Assembly (NCBI GenBank): GCA_002722255.1 | Contig: PBLD01000003.1 | Coordinates: forward strand, 99,798 to 134,148 | DNA length: 34,351 nucleotides | Source: Winogradskyella sp. | GTDB lineage: Bacteria > Bacteroidota > Bacteroidia > Flavobacteriales > Flavobacteriaceae | Reading direction: 5' to 3' | Shown: positions 25,377-34,351 of the stretch, one piece after another | Layout of the letters: each line of letters opens with the position of its first letter | How positions within the stretch are numbered: position 1 is the first letter of the stretch | The notes under the pieces: generated by a model | Database searches by the model: none | What the model saw: the letters and a program-made list of their open reading frames with translations, nothing else | What the model was told of the DNA's origin: nothing | Program-made: the position numbers and the translations under genes

Positions 25377-26669
25377 TTGAGAACAACAACCTTTCATAAG
25401 CCAAAAGATATTGAAGTTTTTAAACAAAACATTTTGTTGTGGAGCCAGCAGTTTGATGATGTTGTTTGGTTAGACTCTAATAACCATAAAGACCAGTATA
25501 GTAGTTATGATGCTGTTTTGGCAGTTGATGCTTTTACAGCATTGAAAACAGATTATTTTGATGCTTTTGAAAATTTAAAAGAGTATTATTCTACCACGGA
25601 GGACTGGATTTTTGGTTACCTCACTTACGATTTAAAAAATGATGTAGAAAAGTTAAGTTCAAAGAATTTTGATGGATTATATTTTCCTGATCTCTATTTT
25701 TTTCAGCCTAAAAAACTCTTTTTGTTTAAAGATGATGAGGTGGAAATTCAATATATGAGAATGGTTGATGATGAAATTGAAAGGGATTTAGTTGAAATTA
25801 TACAAACTAGTCATCTAAAAACACAAGAGTCTAACAATCCGATTAAAATAAAACTCAGAATTCATAAAGATGAATATTTTGAGAAAGTCAATAGAATGTT
25901 AGCTCACATCCATAGAGGTGATATTTATGAAGCTAATTTTTGTCAGGAATTTTATGCTGAAAATAATGTCATAAATCCATTGGAAGTGTACAACAAATTA
26001 AATGCAATATCTCAACCACCTTTTGCAACATTTTTAAAGTCTAATAATAACTATTTGTTGTCAGCTTCACCAGAGCGCTACATTAAAAAAGAAGTACAAA
26101 AAGTTATTTCGCAACCTATAAAAGGGACGGCAAAACGTTCTGAAAATCAAAAAGAGGACGAGCTGTTAAAAAGCACTCTTTCTAAAGACAACAAAGAGCG
26201 TAGCGAAAACATAATGATAGTGGATTTAGTGCGTAACGATTTGTCTAAAACAGCTGAAAGAGGTAGCGTAAAGGTTGAAGAACTATGTAAGGTGTATTCT
26301 TTTATGCAAGTGCATCAAATGATTTCTACAATAACGTCTAAAGTTTTAGAAGATGTTCATCCTGTAGATATTATAAAAACAACGTTTCCTATGGGAAGTA
26401 TGACTGGCGCTCCAAAAATTTCGGCAATGAAAATTATTGAAGACCTAGAGGAAACTAAGCGAGGATTATATTCTGGTGCAGTAGGTTATTTTACTCCATC
26501 TGGCGATTTCGACTTTAATGTTATCATCAGAAGTATTCTTTATAATGCAAGTAATAAATACCTTTCATATTCTGTTGGTGGCGCTATTACGGCTCAAAGT
26601 GACCCTTTAAAAGAATATGAAGAATGCCTGATTAAGGCTAAAGCTATGCGAGAGGTGTTGGAAAATTAG
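25377..26669 (+). CDS. pabB: Aminodeoxychorismate synthase component I (PabB-type)
   Basis: A 430-residue chorismate-utilising enzyme that, with a glutamine amidotransferase subunit, makes 4-amino-4-deoxychorismate for folate. Landmarks: LSASPERYIKKE, PIKGTAKR, IMIVDLVRNDLSKTAERGSV, TFPMGSMTGAPKISAMKII and GLYSGAVGYF. The PIKGT motif carries the lysine that marks PabB; TrpE (anthranilate synthase) has Ala there. The first 130 residues are the divergent N-terminal domain of the family. The start is a TTG at 25377: a full promoter ends just before it and the longer frame would begin inside the divergent gene. No amidotransferase gene is adjacent, so PabA must be encoded elsewhere. Confidence 0.9.
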   Translation: MRTTTFHKPKDIEVFKQNILLWSQQFDDVVWLDSNNHKDQYSSYDAVLAVDAFTALKTDYFDAFENLKEYYSTTEDWIFGYLTYDLKNDVEKLSSKNFDGLYFPDLYFFQPKKLFLFKDDEVEIQYMRMVDDEIERDLVEIIQTSHLKTQESNNPIKIKLRIHKDEYFEKVNRMLAHIHRGDIYEANFCQEFYAENNVINPLEVYNKLNAISQPPFATFLKSNNNYLLSASPERYIKKEVQKVISQPIKGTAKRSENQKEDELLKSTLSKDNKERSENIMIVDLVRNDLSKTAERGSVKVEELCKVYSFMQVHQMISTITSKVLEDVHPVDIIKTTFPMGSMTGAPKISAMKIIEDLEETKRGLYSGAVGYFTPSGDFDFNVIIRSILYNASNKYLSYSVGGAITAQSDPLKEYEECLIKAKAMREVLEN

Positions 26670-26697
26670 ATAATTAGACAGCCAGATTTTTAGACGT

Positions 26698-26736
26698 TTA
26701 GATCTTGAGATTGTTTCTAATCGCAATCTTATCTAA
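26698..26736. other. Imperfect hairpin between pabB and the sigma-like gene
   Basis: TTAGAT at 26698-26703 pairs with ATCTAA at 26731-26736, and GATTG at 26709-26713 with CAATC at 26724-26728. No T-run follows on either strand, so it is only a weak terminator candidate for the two convergent genes. Confidence 0.4.
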
Positions 26737-26751
26737 CAGATCTAAGAAATT

Positions 26752-27441
26752 CTATTCCAAATGACTTCTAAAACTTTTTTTAACGCGGTCGAAAATCAAT
26801 TCTATCCTAGATGTTGTGATGTTCTTTATTTTGGCAATTTCATCAAATTCTAGATTACCGAAAATGTATAAATCAACAATATTTGAAATATTAATTGGTA
26901 ACCAATTGTAGAAGCGACTAAACACTTTTGGAGATTCAGTTTTTGATAGATTTTCAAGTTCAAAAGCTCTTAAAATAGAAGTTTCCTTGTCTTCATATAA
27001 GTACAATTCGTTATCCATGTCCTGTCTGTAAGAAATATCATTCAGCTCGGTGTTTAAGATTAAATCTAAGTCTGCATCAATTGTGTATTCTTCACCAAGT
27101 TTAGCTATTTCATTTCTACGTATTTCGTCTGTGCTAATCGTATTTTTATGAAAAACTTCTTTCTTAAATAATTCGTTCATGTAATTATCAACAAGTTTAA
27201 AAAGCTCGAGTCTTACAGCTGCGTATTCTGCCTCAATATTAAAGCCTTTACTGTAGAGTGTAATGATACATTCATCTATAATACCGTTTGATGAATACAT
27301 GTTTTTTGGTAAAATGCCAGTAGATTCTGCTATGTAAATTCTGTGCTTTACATAAGGATGCAAGTGCTGTACTGCGGTTAGCACTTTTTTGTCAAAAGTA
27401 GTTTGTGCAGATTTTGCCGAAAGTTCTTTTATTGTGCTCAT
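26752..27441 (-). CDS. Sigma-70-like protein of unknown role
   Basis: A 229-residue soluble acidic protein. Residues about 15-75 (KVLTAVQHLHPYVKHRIYIA, then a small helical region) loosely recall sigma region 2, and residues about 175-229 (FYNWLPINISNIVDLYIFGN, LEFDEIAKIKNITTSRIELI, FDRVKKSFRSHL) read like a region 4 helix-turn-helix. The middle is a long acidic linker. It is too divergent for a firm family call; a distant sigma factor or a sigma-derived regulator is the best description. An ATG at 27441 is preferred over a TTG two codons upstream. It converges on pabB, and its promoter faces that of tilS across about 110 bases. Confidence 0.65.
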   Translation of the reverse strand: MSTIKELSAKSAQTTFDKKVLTAVQHLHPYVKHRIYIAESTGILPKNMYSSNGIIDECIITLYSKGFNIEAEYAAVRLELFKLVDNYMNELFKKEVFHKNTISTDEIRRNEIAKLGEEYTIDADLDLILNTELNDISYRQDMDNELYLYEDKETSILRAFELENLSKTESPKVFSRFYNWLPINISNIVDLYIFGNLEFDEIAKIKNITTSRIELIFDRVKKSFRSHLE

Positions 27442-27466
27442 AACCAAAGTTTTTAAATTACTTCTT

Positions 27467-27495
27467 TAAAGTTACCAATAAAGAAGGTATTCCAA
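27467..27495 (-). promoter_or_regulatory. Promoter of the sigma-like gene
   Basis: On the minus strand TTG (27495-27493), 18 bases, then TAACTTTA (27474-27467), one base off the consensus. The ATG is 25 bases further on. Confidence 0.5.
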
Positions 27496-27520
27496 TATGA
27501 TTTTTATCATTTTAACGTAA

Positions 27521-27550
27521 TTGTAAGAGTAGTACATTATCGTATCTTTA
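27521..27550 (+). promoter_or_regulatory. Promoter of tilS, possibly leaderless
   Basis: TTG at 27521-27523, 19 bases, TATCTTTA at 27543-27550 (one base off the consensus). Transcription would start near 27554, at the ATG itself (27555), so the mRNA may have no leader. Confidence 0.5.
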
Positions 27551-27554
27551 CACT

Positions 27555-28895
27555 ATGTTTAGTGCTTTTTCATCTCATATTAATAGTCGTTTTTCATTTT
27601 TGAAAAATGCCAAATCTGTCATTGCAATTTCTGGAGGAATAGATAGTGTGGTGCTAGCACATTTGTGCCACAAACTCAATTTTAATTTTGCTTTAGCACA
27701 CTGCAATTTTAATTTAAGAGGAAAGGAAAGCGACGCAGATGAAGCTTTTGTTTTAGACTTAGGAGAGCAGTTAGATGTGGAAGTTTTTATTCAGAATTTT
27801 GATACTGAAGCCTATGCTAATGAAAACAAATGTTCTATTCAAATGGCAGCGCGAGAATTGCGATATGATTGGTTTTCTGAATTAGCACAACAACTAAACT
27901 TCGATTACATCTTAACAGCACATCACGCAGATGATAATCTCGAAACGTTTTTAATCAATTTCACCAGAGGCACAGGACTTAATGGGTTAACAGGAATTCC
28001 GGAACTGAATGACAATATTGCAAGGCCTTTATTGCCCTTTTCTAGAGCAGTTATTGAAGCCTATGCAAAAGCAGAAACCATTAAATGGCGAGAAGATCTA
28101 AGCAATACATCCCGAAAATATCTAAGAAACAAACTACGTCACGATGTAGTGCCGATTCTTAAGGAAATTAATCCGCAATTATTAGATAGTTTTCAGAGTA
28201 CATTAGCGTATTTAAATGATACAGCAGATATCGTAGAAGAAAGCCTGAATGCTGTGGCTAAAAGAGCCATAACAGATATGGATGACAACCATATAAAATT
28301 TAAAATTTCAGAATTTAAAAAAGTAAATAATCCAAAAGCCTACTTATTTGAAATGTTTAAGGATTATGGCTTTTCAGAATGGAGTGATGTTGTAAATCTA
28401 CTCGATGCTGAAACAGGAAAGTACGTAATTTCAAGCACGCACAAACTTACCAAGCATCGCGAGTTTTTAATTCTAACAAATTGTCATTCTGAACTTGATT
28501 CAGAATCTATTTCAAAAAATAAGCCTGTCATACTGAGCGCAGTCGAAGTGCAAAAAGGCCAAGTTAAAACACCAGTCGGTATTTTGTTTTTTGATGAAGC
28601 GGATTCTTTAAAAGACAATAATCAATCCGCAATTTATGTAGATGCAGAAAAGCTGAAATATCCCTTAGAACTTAGGCATTGGCAAACAGGAGATGTTTTT
28701 TATCCTATTGGTATGAAAGGCAAGAAGAAGGTGAGCAAATATCTTAAAGATGAAAAGTTAACACCAATAGAAAAAGATGACACTTGGATTTTAACATCAG
28801 AAAATAAAATAGTTTGGGTTGTTGGGAGAAGAGCAGATGACCGTTTTAAGGTAACAGACCAAACAAATCAAATTTTTAAAATAGAATTAAGATAA
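27555..28895 (+). CDS. tilS: tRNA(Ile)-lysidine synthetase carrying repeat-derived residues
   Basis: A 446-residue PP-loop ATPase that converts cytidine 34 of tRNA-Ile2 to lysidine so that AUA is read as isoleucine. The ATP-pyrophosphatase motif is Ser26-Gly-Gly-Ile-Asp-Ser31 (AISGGIDS); family landmarks follow: [60 protein letters not shown], and the C-terminal domain with [20 protein letters not shown]. Residues about 310-332 ([15 protein letters not shown] and ILSAVEVQ) are the translation of two dispersed repeats (28483-28508 and 28527-28549), placed between the central and C-terminal domains, probably in a surface loop. The frame is intact, so activity is probably kept. The ade gene follows 40 bases later. 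Its promoter places the transcript start almost at the ATG. Confidence 0.95.
   Translation: MFSAFSSHINSRFSFLKNAKSVIAISGGIDSVVLAHLCHKLNFNFALAHCNFNLRGKESDADEAFVLDLGEQLDVEVFIQNFDTEAYANENKCSIQMAARELRYDWFSELAQQLNFDYILTAHHADDNLETFLINFTRGTGLNGLTGIPELNDNIARPLLPFSRAVIEAYAKAETIKWREDLSNTSRKYLRNKLRHDVVPILKEINPQLLDSFQSTLAYLNDTADIVEESLNAVAKRAITDMDDNHIKFKISEFKKVNNPKAYLFEMFKDYGFSEWSDVVNLLDAETGKYVISSTHKLTKHREFLILTNCHSELDSESISKNKPVILSAVEVQKGQVKTPVGILFFDEADSLKDNNQSAIYVDAEKLKYPLELRHWQTGDVFYPIGMKGKKKVSKYLKDEKLTPIEKDDTWILTSENKIVWVVGRRADDRFKVTDQTNQIFKIELR
28483..28508. repeat. Dispersed repeat (CTGAACTTGATTCAG type) inside tilS
   Basis: GTCATTCTGAACTTGATTCA and six more bases. ATTCTGAA (28486-28493) and TTCAGAAT (28499-28506) form a perfect inverted repeat with a five-base loop. 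Similar elements are common in Flavobacteriaceae intergenic DNA; a related one is at 16642-16673. Here it is translated within tilS. Confidence 0.75.
28527..28549. repeat. Dispersed repeat (CTGAGCGCAGTCGAAG type) inside tilS
   Basis: GTCATACTGAGCGCAGTCGA plus AGT. The 16-mer CTGAGCGCAGTCGAAG recurs at 28900-28922 just after tilS. It lies 18 bases after the other repeat, so the two entered as a pair or sequentially. Confidence 0.8.
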
Positions 28896-28899
28896 TTTT

Positions 28900-28922
28900 G
28901 TCAGGCTGAGCGCAGTCGAAGC
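28900..28922. repeat. Second copy of the CTGAGCGCAGTCGAAG repeat, between tilS and ade
   Basis: GTCAGGCTGAGCGCAGTCGA plus AGC differs from the tilS copy at only a few positions outside the core. It fills most of the 40-base tilS-ade gap and ends 13 bases before the ade ATG. Confidence 0.8.
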
Positions 28923-28935
28923 CTATCTAGTAGAT

Positions 28936-30570
28936 ATGAATTTAACTCTAAAAGGAAACATCGTAGATATACAAAACCGCAGTATCTATAAAGGAGAAAT
29001 CACCATAGAAAATGGTAAGATCAAATCAATTAAAAAAAAAGACTGTATAGAAAACCACTATATCTTGCCAGGTTTTATTGATGCTCACATTCACATAGAA
29101 AGCAGTATGTTGGTGCCAAGCGAGTTTGCAAAAGTCGCTGTAAAACATGGTACAGTAGCCACAGTTTCTGATCCGCACGAAATCGCCAATGTTCTTGGTG
29201 TAAAAGGTGTGGAATTTATGATAGAAAACGGAAAACAAACGCCTTTTAAATTCAATTTTGGTGCACCAAGTTGTGTGCCTGCTACAAGTTTTGAATCGGC
29301 TGGAGCTGTTATAGACTCTGATGACATAAAAAGCTTAATGGCGAATCCAGATATTAAGTATTTGGCAGAAATGATGAATTATCCTGGCGTTATTTACGAC
29401 GATGCTGAAGTTTTAAAAAAGATAGAATGGGCAAAACATTACAACAAGCCAATCGATGGCCATGCGCCAGGTTTACGAGGTGAAGATTTAACTAAATACA
29501 TTTCTGCAGGTATTTCTACCGATCATGAGTGTTTTACCTATGAGGAAGGTTTAGAAAAACTTCAAAAAGGCATGAAAGTCATCATAAGAGAAGGTAGTGC
29601 AGCCAAAAATTTTGAAGCATTGATAGGATTGTTAGACGATCATTTTCAAAATATGATGTTCTGTAGTGATGATAAGCATCCAGATGATTTATTGTTAGGT
29701 CACATCAATCAACTTTGTGCAAGAGCAGTAGCTAAAGGTAATGACATTTTTAAGGTTCTTCAGGCGGCTTGCGTTAATCCTGTTAAGCATTACAATTTAG
29801 ATGTCGGCTTGTTGCAAGTTGGAGATACAGCAGATTGTATTGTGGTTGAAGACTTAACCGATTTTAAAACACTTCAAACGTATATTAATGGTGAATTGGT
29901 TTACGATAATGGTAAATCTAAAATACAACATGTCAATTTCGAAAATCTAAACAACTTCAATACCAGTAAAAAAGCAGTTGAAGATTTTAGAGTTGAAGCT
30001 AATGCAACAAAAATAAGAGTTATAGAATGTTTGGATGGCGAATTGGTTACCAATCAAATCACTGAAGAAGCCACAGTTGTAGATAATAATCTAGTCTCTA
30101 ACACAGAAAAGGACATCCTAAAAATGACTGTTGTTAACCGTTATCAAAATGATAAACCAGCCATGGCATTTATAAAGAATTTTGGACTTAAAGAAGGATC
30201 AATTGCAAGTTCAGTAGGTCACGATTCGCATAATATTATTGCAGTTGGAGTATCTGATGAGGCTATTTGTAAAGCGGTTAATCTGTTAATTGAAAATGAA
30301 GGTGGTATATGCGCTATTAGTGATACAGAGCAAAAAGTAGTCGCACTGCCTGTTGCTGGTATCATGAGCGATAAAGACGCTGAGACTATTGGAAAACAGT
30401 ATTCAGAATTAGATAAAATGGCTAAAGAACTAGGTAGCAAACTTCACGCACCATATATGAGCCTGTCCTTTATGGCATTGTTGGTGATTCCATCTTTAAA
30501 ACTCAGTGACAAAGGTTTGTTTGATGGAGGGAAGTTTGAGTTTACAGATTTAGTTGTTAATCCTTCTTAA
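28936..30570 (+). CDS. ade: Adenine deaminase
   Basis: A 544-residue metal-dependent amidohydrolase that converts adenine to hypoxanthine and ammonia in purine salvage. The metal site includes His51 and His53 in [13 protein letters not shown], and the family shows [18 protein letters not shown], then [11 protein letters not shown] and DDKHPDDLL. The C-terminal domain typical of adenine deaminases ([15 protein letters not shown], then [20 protein letters not shown]) is complete. Length is normal. It is cytosolic. A run of nine A occurs early in the gene (near 29035) but the frame is intact. It follows tilS by 40 bases, with a dispersed repeat in the gap, so it is probably co-transcribed with tilS. 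Confidence 0.96.
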   Translation: MNLTLKGNIVDIQNRSIYKGEITIENGKIKSIKKKDCIENHYILPGFIDAHIHIESSMLVPSEFAKVAVKHGTVATVSDPHEIANVLGVKGVEFMIENGKQTPFKFNFGAPSCVPATSFESAGAVIDSDDIKSLMANPDIKYLAEMMNYPGVIYDDAEVLKKIEWAKHYNKPIDGHAPGLRGEDLTKYISAGISTDHECFTYEEGLEKLQKGMKVIIREGSAAKNFEALIGLLDDHFQNMMFCSDDKHPDDLLLGHINQLCARAVAKGNDIFKVLQAACVNPVKHYNLDVGLLQVGDTADCIVVEDLTDFKTLQTYINGELVYDNGKSKIQHVNFENLNNFNTSKKAVEDFRVEANATKIRVIECLDGELVTNQITEEATVVDNNLVSNTEKDILKMTVVNRYQNDKPAMAFIKNFGLKEGSIASSVGHDSHNIIAVGVSDEAICKAVNLLIENEGGICAISDTEQKVVALPVAGIMSDKDAETIGKQYSELDKMAKELGSKLHAPYMSLSFMALLVIPSLKLSDKGLFDGGKFEFTDLVVNPS

Positions 30571-30674
30571 ATAGGCAAAAAGTATTTTTAATATCTGTGT
30601 TTGAAACAATATATTTAATTATTTGTTTGTGAGAATTATATGATATATTTTGAACGTTTTAAACATACGATTTT

Positions 30675-33600
30675 ATGAAACATTTTTACTCCTTTATTTT
30701 ATTAGTTTTTGGTTTAAAATTTTGTTTTGGGCAACTAGGGTTTACTGATAGTGTACTCTTTGATAAAAATAATAATATAGGTTATGTAAACGAGACTTTA
30801 TCTGTAGATATAGATAATGATGGCGATAAAGATATATTGGTTGCGACAGCCACTAATGTCGGTTGGTTTGAACTAATTGACATTAATTCAGGAGATTATT
30901 CTAGCTTTAATATAATCACCCAAATTTCAACAAATAATTCTGATATTACATCAATGTATACTATTGATATTGATATGGATGGTGATGAGGATATAGTTTT
31001 TGGTTCGTCTTACGATAATAAAATTTTTTGGATTAAAAATCTGGATGGACTAGGTAATTTTGGTGATTCACAATTAATTTCGGATAATATTGATGGTTTG
31101 ACAGACATCAAATCAGATGATATTGATGGTGATGGAGATAATGATATTATTTCAATTTCTTCAAATGACGGTAAAATTGCTTGGTATGAAAATTTGAATG
31201 GGTTGGGAAGTTTTGGTAATCAGCAAATAATAGCAATAATTAATCAACCAAATTCAGTTTTATCTGTTGATATTGATATGGATGGAGATATGGATTTAGT
31301 TTCTAATTCATTTTCAAATAATGAAGTTATTTGGTTTGAAAACTTAGATGGTGTTGGAACATTTGGAACTGAAAATTTAATAGAGCAGTTAGATTATTTT
31401 GTGTCTAATTCAATGGATGCTTCTGATATAGATGGTGATGGAGATTATGATTTAATAGTTGGGTATAGTACAGCTGCTGTCATAAATGATAGAATTGTAT
31501 GGTATGAAAATTTAGATGGTTTTGGTAATTTTAGTTCAAGTCAAATCATCTCTAATAATATAGATGTACAATATGCGCTATCTGTCGTTTCTTTGGATTT
31601 TGATAATGATGGCGATAATGATGTAGTTTCTGCTTCTGATAATGATGGTAAAATCGCTTGGTATGAGAATATAAGTGGCTTAGGTGATTTTGCTTCTCAG
31701 ATAATAATTTCTGATAGTTTTGAAAATGTTAAAACCTTGGATGTTGTAGATGTTAATGAAGACGGTGTCTATGATATATTAGGAGGCATAAATTCACCAT
31801 CTCAAATAAGTGAAATAAAATTAGAATATAATTTTTCGGATGGTGGTTTTTTTGAAAGTATCATCAGTTCATCCTCTGGTAACTTAGGCGAATTTTATCC
31901 TATTGATGTGGATAATAATGGTAATATTGATATTGTATCTCAATACTCAAGTTATAATAATGATAAATTCCTTTGGCTAAAAAACATTGATGGTAGTTTT
32001 GAAAATATTTCACCGCAATATATTTCTACAGGATATAGAGGTGTGAGCATATTACCTGCTAACATCAATAATGATGAATTTATTGATTTTTTTGTTAGAA
32101 GCTCTCTTGATGATGCTACATTTTGGTGTGTAAACTATTATGGCTCTATTTTTCCTTTTACTGTTTTTGATTCTGATGATGAAACAACAACCTTTAGTTT
32201 TAGTACCAACGATTTAAATGGTGATGGTTTTGATGATTTGGTTATGGGAAGGACCTTAGAAAATGAAATAGTATGGTATCAGAATAGCAATGGTGTTACC
32301 TTTTCATCAGAAAACTTATTGTATAATACGAATACTGTTCCTATCGCTAATTCTTCTACCAATGTTCACACATCAGATATTGATGGTGATGGCGATTATG
32401 ATATTTTGGCATCAATTGGTCTTCAGTTTAACGAATCTAAGATTGTTTGGTTTGAAAACATTGATGGTTTAGGGAATTTTTCAGAAGAACAATTTGTCTA
32501 TTACAACACTGGTGGTAGTAGTGTAGGGACTTTGTATACAGCTGATTTAGATTTGGATGGAGATTTGGATGTTGTGACTTATTGGAGATTTGAAGATAAA
32601 ATTGTTTGGTATGAGAATTCTGATGGTAATGGAAATTTTAATACCGAAAGGATTGTTGCAACCAATGTAGATGATGTTGTAGATTTATCAATAGGTGATT
32701 TGGATGGTGATGGTGATATGGACGTAGCATCGATATCTGAAGATGACGGTGTCGTAGCTTGGTACAATAATCAAGACGGTCTAGGTAATTTTAGTTCTCA
32801 ACAAATAATAGCATCAAATTTAGTATTGGGACGTTACGTGGTCATTCATGATATGGACAATGATGGTAATGCAGATATTGTTTCTTCACATGCGGATAAA
32901 ATAATTTATCATAAAAATCTAGGAATAAACACCAATGAAATAAGTGGTGTTTTAAAATTAGACGAAAACCTAGATGGTTGTAATACCGGTAATATAAGGG
33001 TCAATAATTTATTGATTGAAACGACTGATGGTGTCAATAGCATCTCTTCTTTCAGTCTTGGTGATGGTTTTTATCAATTATTCCCTAGTGAAGGAAGTTT
33101 TACAACATCGATAGTGAGTGAATTACCAAACTATTATACTTCTAATCCAAATTCCCAAACATCAAGTTTTACTGAAATTGGAAATATTGATATCATTAAT
33201 TTCTGTTTAGAGCCTTCAAGTATCTTCAACGATCTAGTTGTCTCAGTTTACCCATCATTAAACGATCCTAGACCAGGTTTCGATACAGCTTACCAAATCG
33301 TTTATAAAAATATAGGAACTACACAATTAAGCGGTTCAGTTAGTTTTGAGTTTGATGATACCAAGCTACAATTTTTAAATTCCAGTGAAACTGTTACATC
33401 ACAAACAACAAACACTTTAAACTTTGATTTCACAGACTTAAATCCTTTTGAAACCAGAACTATAGATCTAGTGTTTAATGTCTTTGCACCACCAACCACT
33501 ACTATTGATGATGTATTAGTGTCAACAGCAACCATAAATCCAGTTTCTGGTGATGAAACAGAAGAAGATAATACATTTGAATTAAACCAAACCGTAATCG

Positions 33601-34274
33601 GCTCATACGACCCTAATGATATCACGGTTTTAGAAGGTTATGAGATTTTTATTGAAGATGCAGATAAGTATTTACATTATTTAATTCGTTTTCAAAACAC
33701 AGGTACAGCTAGTGCCATTAATGTAAGCGTAGAACATATTTTAGATGATAAGTTGGATTGGGCAACGATGCAGTTAGAAAGCTTAAGTCATACAGGTCGT
33801 GTAGAAATTGAAAACCAAACAGATGTGAGTTTTATTTTCAATAATATCAACTTACCAGACAGTACGAGTGATGAGCCTAATTCTCATGGTTATATTGCTT
33901 TTAAGATTAAACCTAAGTCAAATGTTCAGGTTGGTGATGTTATAAGTGGAGTAGCAGATATTTACTTCGATTTTAATCCGCCAATTATTACAAATACAGT
34001 CAATACGGAAATTGTTGAGCCTCTAAGTATTGATGAGGTAAGTGCAGAAACGGTGAAATTATATCCAAATCCTGCAAAGAATATGATTTACATCACTTCA
34101 AATCAAGTGATAGAAGAACTTACGGTTATGGATATTAATGGTAGAGCATTACAATCATTAGAAATTTCAACTACAGATTATAATTTAGATATTTCAAAAC
34201 TTTCTAAAGGTGTTTATTTTGTAGAACTACAATCTGGTAAATCCAAATCGACAAAGAAATTTATAAAGAATTAA
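30675..34274 (+). CDS. Large secreted FG-GAP/VCBS-repeat protein with a type IX sorting domain
   Basis: A 1199-residue protein with a signal peptide (residues about 1-19, cut near CFGQ). Residues about 40-750 hold fourteen FG-GAP/VCBS units of about 45-50 residues. Most have a calcium-binding acidic loop such as DIDGDGDYD and a following I.W.EN.DG.G.F strand; units 7-9 are the least regular (NEDGVYD, NNGNID, NNDEFID). Next come a carboxypeptidase-regulatory-like or SdrD-like segment (about 755-850), a DUF11-like beta domain (about 855-965), a DUF7619-like domain (about 975-1115, starting YDPNDITVLEG) and the type A T9SS sorting domain (about 1125-1199: VKLYPNPAKN, then VMDINGR and LSKGVYFVEL). 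It should be exported and anchored or released by the type IX system. Ligand unknown; adhesion is a guess. Confidence 0.94.
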   Translation: MKHFYSFILLVFGLKFCFGQLGFTDSVLFDKNNNIGYVNETLSVDIDNDGDKDILVATATNVGWFELIDINSGDYSSFNIITQISTNNSDITSMYTIDIDMDGDEDIVFGSSYDNKIFWIKNLDGLGNFGDSQLISDNIDGLTDIKSDDIDGDGDNDIISISSNDGKIAWYENLNGLGSFGNQQIIAIINQPNSVLSVDIDMDGDMDLVSNSFSNNEVIWFENLDGVGTFGTENLIEQLDYFVSNSMDASDIDGDGDYDLIVGYSTAAVINDRIVWYENLDGFGNFSSSQIISNNIDVQYALSVVSLDFDNDGDNDVVSASDNDGKIAWYENISGLGDFASQIIISDSFENVKTLDVVDVNEDGVYDILGGINSPSQISEIKLEYNFSDGGFFESIISSSSGNLGEFYPIDVDNNGNIDIVSQYSSYNNDKFLWLKNIDGSFENISPQYISTGYRGVSILPANINNDEFIDFFVRSSLDDATFWCVNYYGSIFPFTVFDSDDETTTFSFSTNDLNGDGFDDLVMGRTLENEIVWYQNSNGVTFSSENLLYNTNTVPIANSSTNVHTSDIDGDGDYDILASIGLQFNESKIVWFENIDGLGNFSEEQFVYYNTGGSSVGTLYTADLDLDGDLDVVTYWRFEDKIVWYENSDGNGNFNTERIVATNVDDVVDLSIGDLDGDGDMDVASISEDDGVVAWYNNQDGLGNFSSQQIIASNLVLGRYVVIHDMDNDGNADIVSSHADKIIYHKNLGINTNEISGVLKLDENLDGCNTGNIRVNNLLIETTDGVNSISSFSLGDGFYQLFPSEGSFTTSIVSELPNYYTSNPNSQTSSFTEIGNIDIINFCLEPSSIFNDLVVSVYPSLNDPRPGFDTAYQIVYKNIGTTQLSGSVSFEFDDTKLQFLNSSETVTSQTTNTLNFDFTDLNPFETRTIDLVFNVFAPPTTTIDDVLVSTATINPVSGDETEEDNTFELNQTVIGSYDPNDITVLEGYEIFIEDADKYLHYLIRFQNTGTASAINVSVEHILDDKLDWATMQLESLSHTGRVEIENQTDVSFIFNNINLPDSTSDEPNSHGYIAFKIKPKSNVQVGDVISGVADIYFDFNPPIITNTVNTEIVEPLSIDEVSAETVKLYPNPAKNMIYITSNQVIEELTVMDINGRALQSLEISTTDYNLDISKLSKGVYFVELQSGKSKSTKKFIKN

Positions 34275-34304
34275 TCAATAAATTTAGATTACTAATCCAT
34301 ATTT

Positions 34305-34338
34305 AAAACCTTATGATCTAAACAACATAAGGTTTTTT
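34305..34338 (+). terminator. Terminator after the T9SS cargo gene
   Basis: ACCTTATG-type stem (AACCTTATG at 34307-34315 with CATAAGGTT at 34326-34334), a ten-base loop and a T-run. Confidence 0.85.
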
Positions 34339-34351
34339 GCATTGTTAATTA

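Noticed and set aside
29031..29041. Run of nine A in ade as a frameshift or phase-variation site
   Set aside because: The frame continues through the run, and such runs are common in AT-rich genomes; no support for slippage.
30790..32925. DNA-level tandem repeat or phase-variable array in the FG-GAP gene
   Set aside because: The units are similar as protein but diverged in DNA, with no identical adjacent copies, as expected for an old beta-propeller.

Overview
The window looks like chromosomal DNA of a marine-type member of Flavobacteriaceae (Bacteroidota); the genus cannot be fixed by reading alone. The signs are an AT-rich composition, promoters of the Bacteroidota form (TTG about 20 bases upstream of TAnnTTTG), weak ribosome-binding sites, several TTG starts, two lipoproteins, a type IX secretion cargo protein, and dispersed repeats containing CTGAACTTGATTCAG or CTGAGCGCAGTCGAAG, which are familiar in this family. 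No tRNA, rRNA, CRISPR array, phage or transposase gene was seen, and no stretch longer than about 225 bases lacks a gene.

Layout. 1-5076: the tail of a short-chain dehydrogenase, a small lipoprotein, a small transaldolase, a thioredoxin-fold lipoprotein that has lost its CXXC motif, an ABC-F ATPase and a DUF2007 protein. 5168-9388: a peroxide-defence block in which katG and an ankyrin protein converge on a peroxiredoxin-thioredoxin-small protein operon. 9559-11661: an NhaC antiporter and a small membrane coiled-coil protein. 11752-15000: a Cys/Met-metabolism PLP enzyme divergent from an operon of an Lrp/AsnC regulator, a CPBP membrane protein and a PAS-LuxR regulator. 15225-16625: lpdA. 16832-19979: a three-gene operon of unknown function (two exported proteins, one with WG repeats, then a probably cytoplasmic protein). 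19995-20585: a convergent protein with a GYF-like C-terminus. 20802-22911: DUF2721, an ECF sigma factor, a 57-residue protein and a mechanosensitive-type channel. 23008-30570: a DEAD-box helicase and an aldose epimerase, divergent from pabB; then a sigma-like protein divergent from tilS and ade. 30675-34274: a 1199-residue FG-GAP/VCBS protein with a type IX sorting signal.

The most interesting signal is regulatory. A perfect 17-bp palindrome (ATACTCAAATTGAGTAT) occurs five bases after the PAS-LuxR gene and again before the unknown three-gene operon. In both places it is followed by a partial third half-site and, exactly 22 bases after the palindrome, by a -7-like element, which puts the palindrome centre near -42 as for a class II activator. 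A split version with the same extended right side lies inside the PAS-LuxR gene. At the first copy the predicted transcript would end at a hairpin about 70 bases later with no gene in it, so it may be a small RNA. I read this as a local LuxR-type regulon (regulator, possible small RNA, unknown exported-protein operon). It is an inference from motif spacing and needs experiments.

Other points of note are a pair of dispersed repeats read in frame inside tilS, a terminator just before the ankyrin gene, and a sigma factor-small protein-channel cassette.
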